45,816 bases of DNA from assembly GCA_964403795.1 (NCBI GenBank), contig CAYOHP010000043.1, positions 1 through 45,816 on the forward strand. Direction: 5' to 3'. The notes below the pieces were generated by a model. That model worked only from the letters and a program-made list of their open reading frames with translations. It was not told the origin of the DNA and searched no databases. The stretch is from CAYOHP01 sp964403795 [NCBI: uncultured bacterium] (GTDB lineage Bacteria > Muiribacteriota > UBA6191 > CAZXTJ01). Below, piece after piece: positions 34,172 to 44,565 of the stretch (position 1 is its first letter; every line of letters starts with the position of its first letter). A program made the position numbers and the translations under genes.

Positions 34172-36433
34172 ACCCAGGGCGAACGCTCCGTACCCAAGTT
34201 CGCGGCCGGTCTGCTGGCGCGCTACGACGTGCTGGAACCGATCGGCGAGGGCGGGACCTCGATCGTCTACCGGGCCCGGCAGAAACCGCACGGCACCCCG
34301 GTGGCGCTCAAGGTCCTCGATTCGCAGACCTTCGACCACGAGGACGCGCTGGCCCGTTTCGAGGAGGAAGCGCAGGTGGCGCTGCGCCTCGAGCACCCCA
34401 ATCTGGTGAGGCTGCTCGAGTACGGCCGCGACCCGGAGATGGCCTGGCTCGCCTACGAGTTGATCGAGGGCATCGACCTCGACCAGCGGATCCGGGAGGC
34501 GCCCGAAGGAGCGCGCCGCGGCATGCGGGTCGAGGAGGCGCTGGGGGTGCTCCGGGACGTGGCCCGCGGCCTCGCCTACGCCCACAAGATGGGGGTGGTG
34601 CACCGGGACCTGAAGCCGGCCAACATCCTGCTCGAGACCGCTGGGCCCGCCCGGATCACCGACTTCGGCCTGGCCCGGGTGTTGGGCGCGGCCCGGGCGG
34701 TGAAGACCCGCACCGGCGTGGTGGTGGGCACCCCCGAGTGCATGGCTCCGGAGCAGGCCCGGGGCCGACCGGCGGGGCCGGCGGCCGACGTGTACGCGGT
34801 GGGCGTGCTCCTCTACTGGATGCTGGCCGGGCGGCCGCCGTTCGTGAAGGACACCCCCGGCGAGGTCATGCTCGCCCAGGTGCGGGACGCTCCCACACCG
34901 CTGGTGGAGCTGCGGCCGCGGCTCCCTCCCGGAGTCTACGAGCTGGTGGACCGGCTGCTCGCCAAGGATCCCGAGGCCCGACCCTCGATCGAGGAGGTCG
35001 ACCGCGCCACCAAGGTGGTGGCGAGCCTGGACGAGAGCGCCCGCGATCAGGTGCGCTCGGCGCTCTCGGCACCCCAGATCAAGGTGCTCTCGACGGCCCG
35101 ACCTGGCTGGCCCCGCTGGCTGGCGGTGGGGGCGCTGGCGATGGTGGCCGCGCTCGGCGTCTGGTGGACCGCGGGCGACCCCGGGCCTCCGGTGGAGCCC
35201 GAGAGCTGGTCCACGCCCCGGCGTCTCCGGGTGCGCTGGCGGCGGGCTCCCGGACGGCTCGAGGTGCGGCCGGTCGACGAGACCGAGGACTGGCGGGGAG
35301 CGGAAGGGCGGGCCGATCCGCCCGGGGTCTTCACGGCCGAGGTCGACGGGTTGCGTGCCGGCGAGGAGTACGTCTGGCGGGTCATGGCGCGTCGCGGCAT
35401 GCTCCAGGACCGGGTCCGGCTTCCCCAGGCCGTCGGGTGCGCGGGGCCCTGGCCGGCCTACGACGCCCAGGGAGGGGCGGCCGGCTGGCTGCTGGCGCCC
35501 AGCGGCCCGGTGCTGGTGCTGACCGGCGAAGGCGCCAACGCCGAGACCTTGGGTGACGGATTGGTGCGGATTCCCCAGGGGCGCTACCGGCTGGCGTTTC
35601 CCGGAGGGTTGAGCGAGGAAGGCGGGGAGGCCGGCGACCCCGTCCCGCTCGAGGGGGCCGTGGAGGGCTTGCAGGCTGCGCTCATGGACCTGGACGTCCG
35701 CTCGGTCCTGGGTGCTGCGGTGCGTCGCGGCGAGGGCGGCGACCCTTCCCGCTCGGCGCGTCGGGCCGCGATCGACGTCTACGGACGCCTGCGCGGCCTG
35801 GAGGCTGCGCTGCGCGGTTTCCTGGGGGGGCGCAGCGAGGCGGAGAACCTGGGTTTCTACCTGGCGCTCGCCCGGGCCGATGCGGTCGACCGGGCGCTCT
35901 CGAACGAGGGATTGCCGCCCGCCTTCGGGGTCCAGGAGCCGATGCGGAGGTGCCTGGCCATCGCCGCCAGCCCCCGGGTGGTCCACAGGGAGGAAGGGCG
36001 CGGTCTGGGCCTGGCCACCGAGGAGGCGCGCCGGAACGATCCCGAGCTCCGCCATTTCGTCCCGCCCCGGCGGCCGGTGCCGGAGGGGAGCGGAGACCTG
36101 GCTTTGCGCCTTGCCCTGGTCGACCTCCCGGGGCATCTGGTCCTCGAGGTCGAGGTCGGTGACCGGCGCTTCCCGGTGCGGCCGGTGGCCCGGGACTTCG
36201 TGTTCACCGGCGAGGTCGAACTCATCCTTCCCGAAGCCCTGGCTCCGGCCGGGAGCACGGTGCGGATCCACCTCGCGGCCGAGGATCTCCCCGGGGCCGC
36301 CCGGGGGAGCGGGAAGCTGCCGATCCCGCTCTTCGGGGACCGGCCCTTGCCCGCGGCCCTGCGGGAGGGACCCGGCACCGCCTGGCTCGAGGATCTGGTG
36401 CTCACGCGCCTGCCCCGTCGCGGCGGTTCCTGA
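34169..36433 (+). CDS. Transmembrane Ser/Thr protein kinase with novel extracytoplasmic region
   Basis: 754 residues. The Hanks-type kinase domain (about 20-280) has IGEGGTSIVYRA, Lys48 in VALKVL, HRDLKPANIL with catalytic Asp147, DFGLA with Asp165, and GTPECMAPEQ. A membrane helix lies at about 315-333 (WLAVGALAMVAALGVWWTAG). The outer part starts with an FN3-like stretch (~350-415: FTAEVDGLRAGEEYVWRVMA) and ends in ~330 residues of unknown type, with beta-rich segments (LRLALVDLPGHLVLEVEVGD) near the C-terminus. The kinase is probably active. The start codon sits in an 18-bp palindrome. Confidence 0.9.
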   Translation: MTQGERSVPKFAAGLLARYDVLEPIGEGGTSIVYRARQKPHGTPVALKVLDSQTFDHEDALARFEEEAQVALRLEHPNLVRLLEYGRDPEMAWLAYELIEGIDLDQRIREAPEGARRGMRVEEALGVLRDVARGLAYAHKMGVVHRDLKPANILLETAGPARITDFGLARVLGAARAVKTRTGVVVGTPECMAPEQARGRPAGPAADVYAVGVLLYWMLAGRPPFVKDTPGEVMLAQVRDAPTPLVELRPRLPPGVYELVDRLLAKDPEARPSIEEVDRATKVVASLDESARDQVRSALSAPQIKVLSTARPGWPRWLAVGALAMVAALGVWWTAGDPGPPVEPESWSTPRRLRVRWRRAPGRLEVRPVDETEDWRGAEGRADPPGVFTAEVDGLRAGEEYVWRVMARRGMLQDRVRLPQAVGCAGPWPAYDAQGGAAGWLLAPSGPVLVLTGEGANAETLGDGLVRIPQGRYRLAFPGGLSEEGGEAGDPVPLEGAVEGLQAALMDLDVRSVLGAAVRRGEGGDPSRSARRAAIDVYGRLRGLEAALRGFLGGRSEAENLGFYLALARADAVDRALSNEGLPPAFGVQEPMRRCLAIAASPRVVHREEGRGLGLATEEARRNDPELRHFVPPRRPVPEGSGDLALRLALVDLPGHLVLEVEVGDRRFPVRPVARDFVFTGEVELILPEALAPAGSTVRIHLAAEDLPGAARGSGKLPIPLFGDRPLPAALREGPGTAWLEDLVLTRLPRRGGS

Positions 36434-36447
36434 CCAGGAGCTGCTCC

Positions 36448-36483
36448 GGGAAGGCGTTCGGGGTGCGCCCTGGCAGCCTTCCC
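36448..36483 (+). terminator. Candidate terminator after the kinase gene
   Basis: GGGAAGGC (36448-36455) and GCCTTCCC (36476-36483) form a perfect 8-bp stem starting 15 bases after the kinase stop, with a small inner GGG/CCC stem in the loop. There is no T-tract. It would separate the kinase from the nuo operon. Confidence 0.4.
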
Positions 36484-36597
36484 CCATGCGCGGCCTCACG
36501 GAAGCGCCGCGACCCCTGTTCCTCCCGGGGAGGGTCCATGGTAGGTTACGCCTCGCGCCCTGGACCCCTGGATGGGGATGGCGACGAGGAGGCCCGC

Positions 36598-36975
36598 TTG
36601 GACGGCGTCGGGATGAAGCTCCAGTACCTCTCGGTCCTGCTTCTCTTGGGCTCGGCCATCGGGTTCGCGGCCCTCAACCTGTGTCTCTCCTGGATCCTCC
36701 AGGAGCGGGCCGGGACCAACCCTTTGAAGGACAGCGCCTACGAGTGCGGCATGCCGATCCTGTCGCCGGCCCGCATGCGCTTCTCGGTGAAGTTCTACCT
36801 GGTGGCGGTGCTCTTCATCCTGTTCGACGTCGAGGTGGTCTTCACCTACCCCTGGGCCATCGCCTTCAAGGACCTCGGCTGGTGGGGCCTGCTCCTGATG
36901 CTGGCCTTCCTCGAGGTCTTCTACACGGGCTGGCTCTACTGCTACAAGAAGGGAGCCCTGGACTGGGAGAGCTGA
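36598..36975 (+). CDS. nuoA: NADH-quinone oxidoreductase subunit A
   Basis: Membrane subunit A of Complex I, next to the quinone site. Three membrane segments: YLSVLLLLGSAIGFAALNLC, FYLVAVLFILFDVEVVFTYPWA and WWGLLLMLAFLEVFYTGWLY. Conserved SAYECGMP (the cysteine loop) and FDVEVVF are present. Three in-frame starts are possible: ATG 36538 (145 residues, upstream GGGGAGGG), TTG 36598 (125 residues, GAGGAGG five bases before), and ATG 36613 (120 residues, weak site). TTG 36598 has the best-placed ribosome site. First gene of the operon; nuoC follows, not nuoB. Confidence 0.9.
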   Translation: MDGVGMKLQYLSVLLLLGSAIGFAALNLCLSWILQERAGTNPLKDSAYECGMPILSPARMRFSVKFYLVAVLFILFDVEVVFTYPWAIAFKDLGWWGLLLMLAFLEVFYTGWLYCYKKGALDWES

Positions 36976-37062
36976 CGCTCCGGGACGCGTCCGGCTCCCC
37001 ACCTGCGGCGGACCGGATCGACCCGTCGGGAGCCATCCCCCTCCAGTGAACGAGGTAATCCC

Positions 37063-37578
37063 ATGGCCGAACCTGCCAACAAGCCAGATCCCCGCTTCGC
37101 CCTCGAGGCCATCGCACGCCTGAAGAAGGAACTCCCCGGCGCGGTGCTGGGCCAGGACGAGTTCCGGGGCCAAGCCTGGGCCGTGATCGCTCCCGACCGG
37201 CTGGTCGAGGTGTGCACCTTCCTCCGGGACTGCCCCGACTTCCGCTGCGACTACCTCAGGGACATCACCGCCGTCGACAACCTGGCCTCGGCCGACGAGG
37301 CCCACCGCTTCCAGGTCGTCTACCAGCTCTACAGCATCGACTTCCGGGGCCTGCTGCGGCTCAAGGTCGACCTCCCCGAGGAGGACCCCGAGGTGGACTC
37401 GGTGGCCGGCATCTGGGCCGCCGCCGATTGGCTCGAGCGGGAGACCTTCGACATGTACGGCGTCAAGTTCCGCGGGCATCCCGACCTGCGCCGGATCCTG
37501 ATGCCCGAGTCGTACCGCTACTTCCCGCAGCGCAAGGACTTCCCCCTCGAGGGCATCCACGACGTGGAGGGCATCTGA
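37063..37578 (+). CDS. nuoC: NADH-quinone oxidoreductase subunit C (30 kDa)
   Basis: 171-residue peripheral-arm subunit that joins D near the quinone site. The conserved C-terminal block is clear: LRLKVDLPEEDPEVDSVAGIW (the 30-kDa signature region) and ERETFDMYGVKFRGHPDLRRILMP, then DFPLEG. It is a stand-alone C, not fused to D as in E. coli. It begins 87 bases after nuoA, in the place where nuoB would be expected, and ends 2 bases before nuoD. Confidence 0.95.
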   Translation: MAEPANKPDPRFALEAIARLKKELPGAVLGQDEFRGQAWAVIAPDRLVEVCTFLRDCPDFRCDYLRDITAVDNLASADEAHRFQVVYQLYSIDFRGLLRLKVDLPEEDPEVDSVAGIWAAADWLERETFDMYGVKFRGHPDLRRILMPESYRYFPQRKDFPLEGIHDVEGI

Positions 37579-37580
37579 GC

Positions 37581-38843
37581 ATGGCCAGCAGCAACGAGCC
37601 TGGGAACGGCGTGTCCGGGGCCTCCCGGATGGAGATGCCCATCCCGGTGCCGGTCGAGACCGAGGAGGAGGCCTACGGCGAGGACACCATGGTCCTCAAC
37701 ATGGGCCCCCAGCACCCCAGCACCCACGGGGTGCTGCGGATCATCCTCGAGCTCGACGGCGAGACCGTGGTGCGGGCCAACCCGGTGATCGGCTACCTGC
37801 ACCGGGCCAAGGAGAAGATCGCCGAGAACTTCACCTACAACCAGTTCATCCCCTACACCGACCGGATGGACTACCTGGCCCCGCTCCACAACAACGTGGC
37901 GGTGGTGCTCGCCACCGAGGCGATGGCCGGGATCACGGTCCCCAAGCGCTGCCAGTACATCCGGATGATCTGCTGCGAGCTGGCCCGGATCTCGGCCCAC
38001 CTGCTCGGGCTCGGCGCCTACGCCATGGATGTCGGGGCCATGACGGTCTTCCTCTACGGGTTCACCGAGCGGGAGAAGATCTACTACCTGATCGAGCGCC
38101 TGACCGGCGCCCGCTTCACCACCAGCTACACCCGGGTGGGCGGGGTGGCCCAGGACCTGCCGCTCGGCTGGCTCGACGAGCTGGTGGTCTTCCTCGACCA
38201 GCTCGATGGCAAGGTCGACGAGATCGACCGGCTGCTGACCCGGAACCGGATCTGGCAGATCCGCAACCAGGGCGTGGGCGTGATCAGCCGGGAGGACGCG
38301 CTCCGCTACAACCTGCGGGGACCCGTGCTGCGGGGCTCGGGCGTGGGCTTCGACCTCCGCAAGGACCACCCCTACCTCTGCTACGACGAAGTCGACTTCG
38401 ACGTGCCCGTGGGGTCCGAGGGCGACTGCTACGACCGGTACCTGGTCCGCATGGAGGAGATGCGCCAGTCCATCCGCATCCTCCGCCAGTGCGCCAAGAA
38501 CATCCCCGCGGGACCGATCTGGACCAGCGACTCCAAGGTGGCCCTGCCCCAGAAGGAGCGGGTCCTCTCCAGCATGGAGGAGCTGATCCACCAATTCATC
38601 CTGGTGACCGAGAGCCTGAACATCCCGCCCGGCGAGTTCTTCCACGGGGTCGAGAACCCCAAGGGCGAGTTCGGCGTGTACGTGGTGTCGCGGGGCGGGC
38701 CGAGGCCGCACCGCTTCCGGATGAGCGTGGGCAGCTTCGCCAACCTGGGGATCCTGCCCTTCCTGCTGCCCGGCCACATGGTCTCGGACGTGGTGGCGAT
38801 CCTCGGCTCCATCGACTTCGTCATGGGCGAATGTGACCGTTAG
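37581..38843 (+). CDS. nuoD: NADH-quinone oxidoreductase subunit D (49 kDa)
   Basis: 420-residue quinone-site subunit related to NiFe hydrogenase large subunits. Signatures include LNMGPQHPSTHGVLRIILELDGE, YLHRAKEKIAENFTYNQFIPYTDRMDYL, and RGGPRPHRFRMSVGSFANL. The quinone-interacting His (GPQHPSTHG) and Tyr (TDRMDYL region) positions are present. The first ~30 residues are a low-complexity, probably disordered tail. The terminal FVMGECDR matches the family's usual FVMGEVDR. It is followed by nuoE after 9 bases. Confidence 0.97.
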   Translation: MASSNEPGNGVSGASRMEMPIPVPVETEEEAYGEDTMVLNMGPQHPSTHGVLRIILELDGETVVRANPVIGYLHRAKEKIAENFTYNQFIPYTDRMDYLAPLHNNVAVVLATEAMAGITVPKRCQYIRMICCELARISAHLLGLGAYAMDVGAMTVFLYGFTEREKIYYLIERLTGARFTTSYTRVGGVAQDLPLGWLDELVVFLDQLDGKVDEIDRLLTRNRIWQIRNQGVGVISREDALRYNLRGPVLRGSGVGFDLRKDHPYLCYDEVDFDVPVGSEGDCYDRYLVRMEEMRQSIRILRQCAKNIPAGPIWTSDSKVALPQKERVLSSMEELIHQFILVTESLNIPPGEFFHGVENPKGEFGVYVVSRGGPRPHRFRMSVGSFANLGILPFLLPGHMVSDVVAILGSIDFVMGECDR

Positions 38844-38852
38844 GGACAGAGC

Positions 38853-39348
38853 GTGAAGTACCAGTTCACCGCAGAGAACCTGAAGCGGATCGAGGAGCTG
38901 AAGCAGCGCTACCCCAAGGACCAGCCGCGGGCGCCCCTCCTGATGGTCCTGCACATCGTGCAGGAGCAGTTCGGGTCGGTTCCCCCGGAGATGGTCCCCG
39001 AGGTCGCCAGGGTCATGGGGATCCCCCAGATCTGGGTGGAGGAGGTCGTGACCTTCTACCCCCTGTTCCGCTGGCACCAGAACGGGACCCGCCAGTTCGG
39101 GAAGCACCACCTCGGCGTGTGCGTGACCCTGAGCTGCCAGATCGGCGGCTGCAAGGAGCTCGTGAAGCACGTCCAGGACAAGTACGGCGTGAAGTGGGAC
39201 GGCGTCACCAAGGACGGCAAGCTCTCGCTCCAGGAGATGCAGTGCCTGGGCTCGTGCCACACCGCCCCGGTGGTGCTCTTCGACGACATGCGCTACGAGG
39301 GACTGACCCCCGAGAAGCTCGACAAGCTGATCGCGAAGGGGCGCACCG

Positions 39349-39356
<8 letters not shown>
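38853..39356 (+). CDS. nuoE: NADH-quinone oxidoreductase subunit E (24 kDa)
   Basis: 167-residue thioredoxin-like subunit binding the N1a [2Fe-2S] cluster through Cys90, Cys95, Cys131 and Cys135 (CVTLSC and CLGSC). The start is GTG 38853 with GGGACAG upstream. HIVQEQFGSVPPEMVPEVARVMG is the typical N-terminal helix bundle. The end overlaps nuoF by 8 bases. Confidence 0.96.
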
Positions 39357-40668
<1,312 letters not shown>

Positions 40669-40703
40669 ATCGACGAACCCAAGGAACGAGGAGGCTGGTT
40701 TCG

Positions 40704-42254
40704 ATGGCGAAACTCACCATCGACGGGCGCGAGGTGGAGGCCGCACCGGGCACCCTGCTCATCGAGGCCGCCAAGAGCGCCGGCATCCAGATCCCGCATT
40801 TCTGCTACCACGAGGCCCTGAAGCCCGCGGGCAACTGCCGGATCTGCCTGGTCGAGGTGAAGATGGCCAGCGGCCCACCTCCCAAGGGCCCGGTCATCGC
40901 CTGTATGACCCCGGTGGCCGAGGGCATGGACGTCAAGACCCAGAGCCAGCTGGCGGTGAGCTCGCGCAACTCGGTGATGGAGTTCCTGCTCCTGAACCAC
41001 CCGCTCGACTGTCCGATCTGCGACCAGGCCGGGGAGTGCAAGCTCCAGCGCTACTCGTTCGAGCACGGTCCCGGGAACAGCCGTCTGGAAGAGGACAAGG
41101 TCAAGAAGCCCAAGAACGTCCGCTTCTCGGAGGCGATCACCTTCGACGCCGAGCGCTGCATCCTGTGCACCCGCTGCGTCCGGTTCTTCGAGGACGTGAG
41201 GGGCAAGAACGTGCTGGGGCTCGTGAACCGCGGCACCTTCAACGAGATCGCGGTGGCCAGCGGCAAGCAGATCGACGACGGCTATTCGCTGAACATCGTC
41301 GACATCTGCCCGGTGGGCGCGCTGACCTCGACCGACTTCCGGTTCCAGAGCCGGGTCTGGTTCCTGGCCCAGACCGAGAGCGTGTGCAACGGGTGCTCCA
41401 CCGGCTGCAACATCAGCATCTCGGCCCGGGACGACCGGATCCATCGCTACGTCCCGAGGGTCAACACCGCCGTCAACGGACACTGGATGTGCGACGCCGG
41501 ACGGATGAGCTACAAGGCGGTGGCGAGCGAGACCCGGTTGCAGCAGCCCTTGCGACGGATCGGCGGGGGGCTCGAGCCGGTGGACTGGACCGAGGCCCTG
41601 GACGTGGCGGCCGAGCGTATCCGGGACGCCCGGAAGCCTGTCACCTTCGTGGCCTCGACCGCCGCCAGCAACGAGGACCTCTGGCTCTTCCGCCGCCTGG
41701 CTTCCGGGGTCAAGGGCGCCCGGCTGGTGCGGGTCGGCGTGACCGGGGAGGCCGATGGCTACCTGCGGACCGCCGACCACTCGCCGAACTCGGCCGGCGC
41801 CGAGCTGATCGGCTGGGGCGCGGTGGGCCTCGGGGACACCGGAGGCGGCGGCCTGGTGGTCCTGGGCGACCACCTCGACAAGGCGGCCCTGCCTTCCGGT
41901 CGCGAGTTCCTGGTGGTGCTGGGCTGGAACCGGGGCACCCTGGCCGACGAGGCCGACGTGGTGCTGCCGATGGCCGGCTTCTCGGAGGTCGACGCCACCT
42001 ACGTCAACGCCAAGAAGCGCCTGCAGAAGGCGCCTTCGGCGGTCAACCCGCCGGGAGAGTCGCTCCCGGGGTGGAAGGTGCTGCCGAGTCTCGAGAAGCG
42101 CCTCGGCGGGGGCGGGGTCGAGGCCTATGCCGGCCCCGACGACGCCTTCGCCGCCATGAAGGCGTCGGTGGCCGCCTTCGGGATGGTCCCCGCCCGCCGG
42201 ATCCGGCGGATCGATGCCATGGGGATCGACCTCGTCAACGGAAGGGCGGTGTGA
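40704..42254 (+). CDS. nuoG: NADH-quinone oxidoreductase subunit G, short form
   Basis: 516 residues against about 700-900 in many bacteria. The N-terminal [Fe-S] region is complete: CYHEALKPAGNCRIC for the 2Fe-2S N1b cluster, HPLDCPICDQAGEC for N5, CILCTRC and VDICPVG for N4. The extra N7 site is also there: Cys228, Cys231, Cys235 and Cys263 with spacing C-x2-C-x3-C-x27-C. The remaining C-terminal ~230 residues are a reduced molybdopterin-fold region with EALDVAAERIRDARKPVTFVAS, WNRGTLADEADVVLPMAGFSE and little else. ATG 40704 follows GAGGAGG. It still should wire electrons from F to the D side. Confidence 0.93.
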   Translation: MAKLTIDGREVEAAPGTLLIEAAKSAGIQIPHFCYHEALKPAGNCRICLVEVKMASGPPPKGPVIACMTPVAEGMDVKTQSQLAVSSRNSVMEFLLLNHPLDCPICDQAGECKLQRYSFEHGPGNSRLEEDKVKKPKNVRFSEAITFDAERCILCTRCVRFFEDVRGKNVLGLVNRGTFNEIAVASGKQIDDGYSLNIVDICPVGALTSTDFRFQSRVWFLAQTESVCNGCSTGCNISISARDDRIHRYVPRVNTAVNGHWMCDAGRMSYKAVASETRLQQPLRRIGGGLEPVDWTEALDVAAERIRDARKPVTFVASTAASNEDLWLFRRLASGVKGARLVRVGVTGEADGYLRTADHSPNSAGAELIGWGAVGLGDTGGGGLVVLGDHLDKAALPSGREFLVVLGWNRGTLADEADVVLPMAGFSEVDATYVNAKKRLQKAPSAVNPPGESLPGWKVLPSLEKRLGGGGVEAYAGPDDAFAAMKASVAAFGMVPARRIRRIDAMGIDLVNGRAV

Positions 42255-42258
42255 GGCG

Positions 42259-43392
42259 ATGAGCAGCTTCCTGATCGCCAACCCGACGGTCGCCCACGCC
42301 CTGCTCACGGTCCTGAAGATCGTGGTGTTCCCGGTCGTGATGGTGATGTCGCTGACGCTGCCGGCGCTGGTCTACATCGAGCGCAAGCTGGCGGCCTACA
42401 TCCAGGACCGGCTGGGCCCGAACCGGGTGGGTCCGGCCGGCATCCTCCAGCCGATCGCGGACGCCTTGAAGTTCTTCTTCAAGGAGGACGTGATCCCGGG
42501 TCACGTCGACCGGGCGATGTACGTGCTCGCCCCGACCTTCGTGCTGATCCCGGTGCTGCTCTCGTTCGCACCCTTGCCCTTCGGGCCGGGGCTGGCCCTG
42601 CCTCTCGGCTGGGTCGAGAGTGCATCCCGGCCGGGAGCGCCGCTCACCCTGGTCCCCATGGTGATCGCCAACCTCGACATGGGCCTGCTCTACGTCTTCG
42701 CCATCTCCTCGTTGTCGGTCTACGGAGTGAGCCTGGGCGGCTGGGCGTCGAACAACAAGTACTCGATCTTCGGCGGGGTGCGCTCGGCGGCGCAGATGAT
42801 CTCCTACGAGATCACCCTGGGGCTCTCGGTGCTGGGCGTGTTCATGCTGGACGGCACCCTGAACCTCGACGAGATCGTGCGGGCCCAGGCCGACGGGGTC
42901 TGGCACATCTTCGACCAGCCGATCGGGTTCCTGATCTTCCTGGTCTCCTACTTCGCCGAGACCAACCGCCTCCCCTTCGACCTCCCGGAGTGCGAGACGG
43001 AGCTGGTCGCCGGCTACCACCTCGAGTACAGCTCGATGAAGTTCGCCATGTTCTTCATGGCGGAGTACGCGGCCATGGTGGTGGCGAGCGGCCTGGTGAC
43101 CAGCCTGTTCCTCGGCGGCTGGGACCTGCCGTTCCTGGACATCGCCCGGCTCTCGGCCGAGGCGGTCGCCCGGGGCGACGTGTGGACCGTCAACCTGGTC
43201 GGCCTGCTCGGCTTCCTGGCTTTCGCCGTGAAGGTCGCATCGCTGCTGTTCCTCATGATGATGATCCGGTGGACCATCCCGCGCTTCCGCTACGACCAGC
43301 TGATGGACCTGGGCTGGAAGATCTTCCTGCCCCTCGGACTCGTCAACCTCGTGCTCACGGCATTCCTGAAACTGCTCTTCGGATCGAACTAG
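42259..43392 (+). CDS. nuoH: NADH-quinone oxidoreductase subunit H
   Basis: 377-residue membrane subunit that links the peripheral and membrane arms. Motifs: LPALVYIERKLAAYIQDRLGPNRVGPAGILQPIADALKFFFKED, then GWASNNKYSIFGGVRSAAQMISYEITLGLS, and ETNRLPFDLPECETELVAGYHLEYSSMKFAMFFMAEY (the conserved quinone-chamber loop). About eight membrane helices can be traced. ATG 42259 lies 4 bases after the nuoG stop. Confidence 0.97.
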   Translation: MSSFLIANPTVAHALLTVLKIVVFPVVMVMSLTLPALVYIERKLAAYIQDRLGPNRVGPAGILQPIADALKFFFKEDVIPGHVDRAMYVLAPTFVLIPVLLSFAPLPFGPGLALPLGWVESASRPGAPLTLVPMVIANLDMGLLYVFAISSLSVYGVSLGGWASNNKYSIFGGVRSAAQMISYEITLGLSVLGVFMLDGTLNLDEIVRAQADGVWHIFDQPIGFLIFLVSYFAETNRLPFDLPECETELVAGYHLEYSSMKFAMFFMAEYAAMVVASGLVTSLFLGGWDLPFLDIARLSAEAVARGDVWTVNLVGLLGFLAFAVKVASLLFLMMMIRWTIPRFRYDQLMDLGWKIFLPLGLVNLVLTAFLKLLFGSN

Positions 43393-43408
43393 GAGGTCGA
43401 CCTCGACC

Positions 43409-44035
43409 ATGGCTTCCGGCAGAGGCGGCGTCATCACGGTCGTGAGACCGCAGCCCACGATCTGGGAGAGGACCTATCTGGTCCCCATCCTGAAGGGGCT
43501 GTGGATCACGCTCGGGCATTTCTTCCGATCGTGGTTCTACGAGATCACCTACGAGGGCCAGGGGGCTTCGGCCATCCTGACCACCCCGGGTGCCATCACC
43601 CAGCAGTACCCCGAGGTGCCGACCCGGACTGCCTCGAACTACCGGGGTGCCCCGGTCCTGGTGCGCAACCAGGAGGGCAAGGTGAAGTGCGTGAGCTGCC
43701 AGCTCTGCGAGTTCATCTGTCCGCCCCGGGCCATCGCCATCAGCCCGGCGGCCATCACCCCCGACGTGGCGAGCCAGTACACCAACAAGGAGAAGTACCC
43801 CCGGGACTTCACCATCGACATGCTGCGCTGCATCTACTGCGGCTACTGCGAGGAGGTCTGCCCCGAGCAGGCGATCTTCCTCTCGCAGGAGTACAGCCTG
43901 AGCGCCCCCACCCGTGAGGACCTGATCTTCGACAAGGAGAAGCTCCTCGCCATGGGCGGCATCCGGCTCGACATGATCCGCAAGTGGGAAGGCCAGGCGG
44001 CCGGTCGGGACACCACGGGACGGTCGCTGCGATGA
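43409..44035 (+). CDS. nuoI: NADH-quinone oxidoreductase subunit I (23 kDa)
   Basis: 208-residue ferredoxin-like subunit carrying clusters N6a and N6b: [13 protein letters not shown] (Cys94, 97, 100, 104) and [13 protein letters not shown] (Cys141, 144, 147, 151), each CxxCxxCxxxCP. The N-terminal amphipathic helix ([16 protein letters not shown]) contacts the membrane arm. Strong AGGAGG site upstream. It overlaps nuoJ by 4 bases (ATGA). Confidence 0.96.
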   Translation: MASGRGGVITVVRPQPTIWERTYLVPILKGLWITLGHFFRSWFYEITYEGQGASAILTTPGAITQQYPEVPTRTASNYRGAPVLVRNQEGKVKCVSCQLCEFICPPRAIAISPAAITPDVASQYTNKEKYPRDFTIDMLRCIYCGYCEEVCPEQAIFLSQEYSLSAPTREDLIFDKEKLLAMGGIRLDMIRKWEGQAAGRDTTGRSLR

Positions 44036-44565
44036 CCGGCCTCACCGCTTTCACCACCGAGCAGATCTTCTTCCTGGTTCTCGCACTCGGGATGATCCTG
44101 TCGGCGGTCCTGATGGTCAACGCCCGGCACCCGGTCTACAGCGCGGTCTTCATGATCGCCACGATGTTCGGGATCGCCGCCTGCTTCGTGCTGCTCGACG
44201 CCTATTTCCTCGGGGTCATCCAGGTGCTGGTCTATGCCGGCGCCATCATGGTGCTGTTCCTGTTCATCATCATGCTCCTGAACGTCGACCAGGAATCGAG
44301 CTACCAGCCGAGCCTGGGCGCCGCCGGGATCGTGCTCTCGGCGATGTTCGCGGGGGCGATGTGGGCGACCATCTGGAAGGAAGCCGTGACCCTGCCCTCC
44401 GAGGTGGCGGTCAAGGTGGCCCCCAAGGCGTTCGAGCTCCAGAACATCGCCCGGGTCCTGTTCGCCCGGGAGGATGGCTACTGGTTCGCCTTCGAGGCGG
44501 TCTCGATGCTCCTCCTGGGTGCCATCCTGGGGGTCGTGGTGCTCTCGAAGCGGAGGCTCGAGTAA
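44032..44565 (+). CDS. nuoJ: NADH-quinone oxidoreductase subunit J
   Basis: 177-residue membrane subunit with five helices. Typical segments: [31 protein letters not shown], and [22 protein letters not shown], whose pi-bulge helix is important for ion translocation coupling. ATG 44032 overlaps the nuoI stop by 4 bases, and its stop overlaps the nuoK start by one base (TAATG). Confidence 0.95.
   Translation: MTGLTAFTTEQIFFLVLALGMILSAVLMVNARHPVYSAVFMIATMFGIAACFVLLDAYFLGVIQVLVYAGAIMVLFLFIIMLLNVDQESSYQPSLGAAGIVLSAMFAGAMWATIWKEAVTLPSEVAVKVAPKAFELQNIARVLFAREDGYWFAFEAVSMLLLGAILGVVVLSKRRLE

Noticed and set aside
32840-36499. 1219-codon antisense open frame over the MauG and kinase genes
   Set aside because: Shadow of codon bias: antisense to two well-supported genes with catalytic motifs, and itself of biased composition without any domain.
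36538-36597. Longer NuoA from ATG 36538
   Set aside because: It adds a charged 20-residue stretch before the first helix that is unusual for NuoA, and the TTG at 36598 has a better-spaced GAGGAGG; it cannot be excluded.
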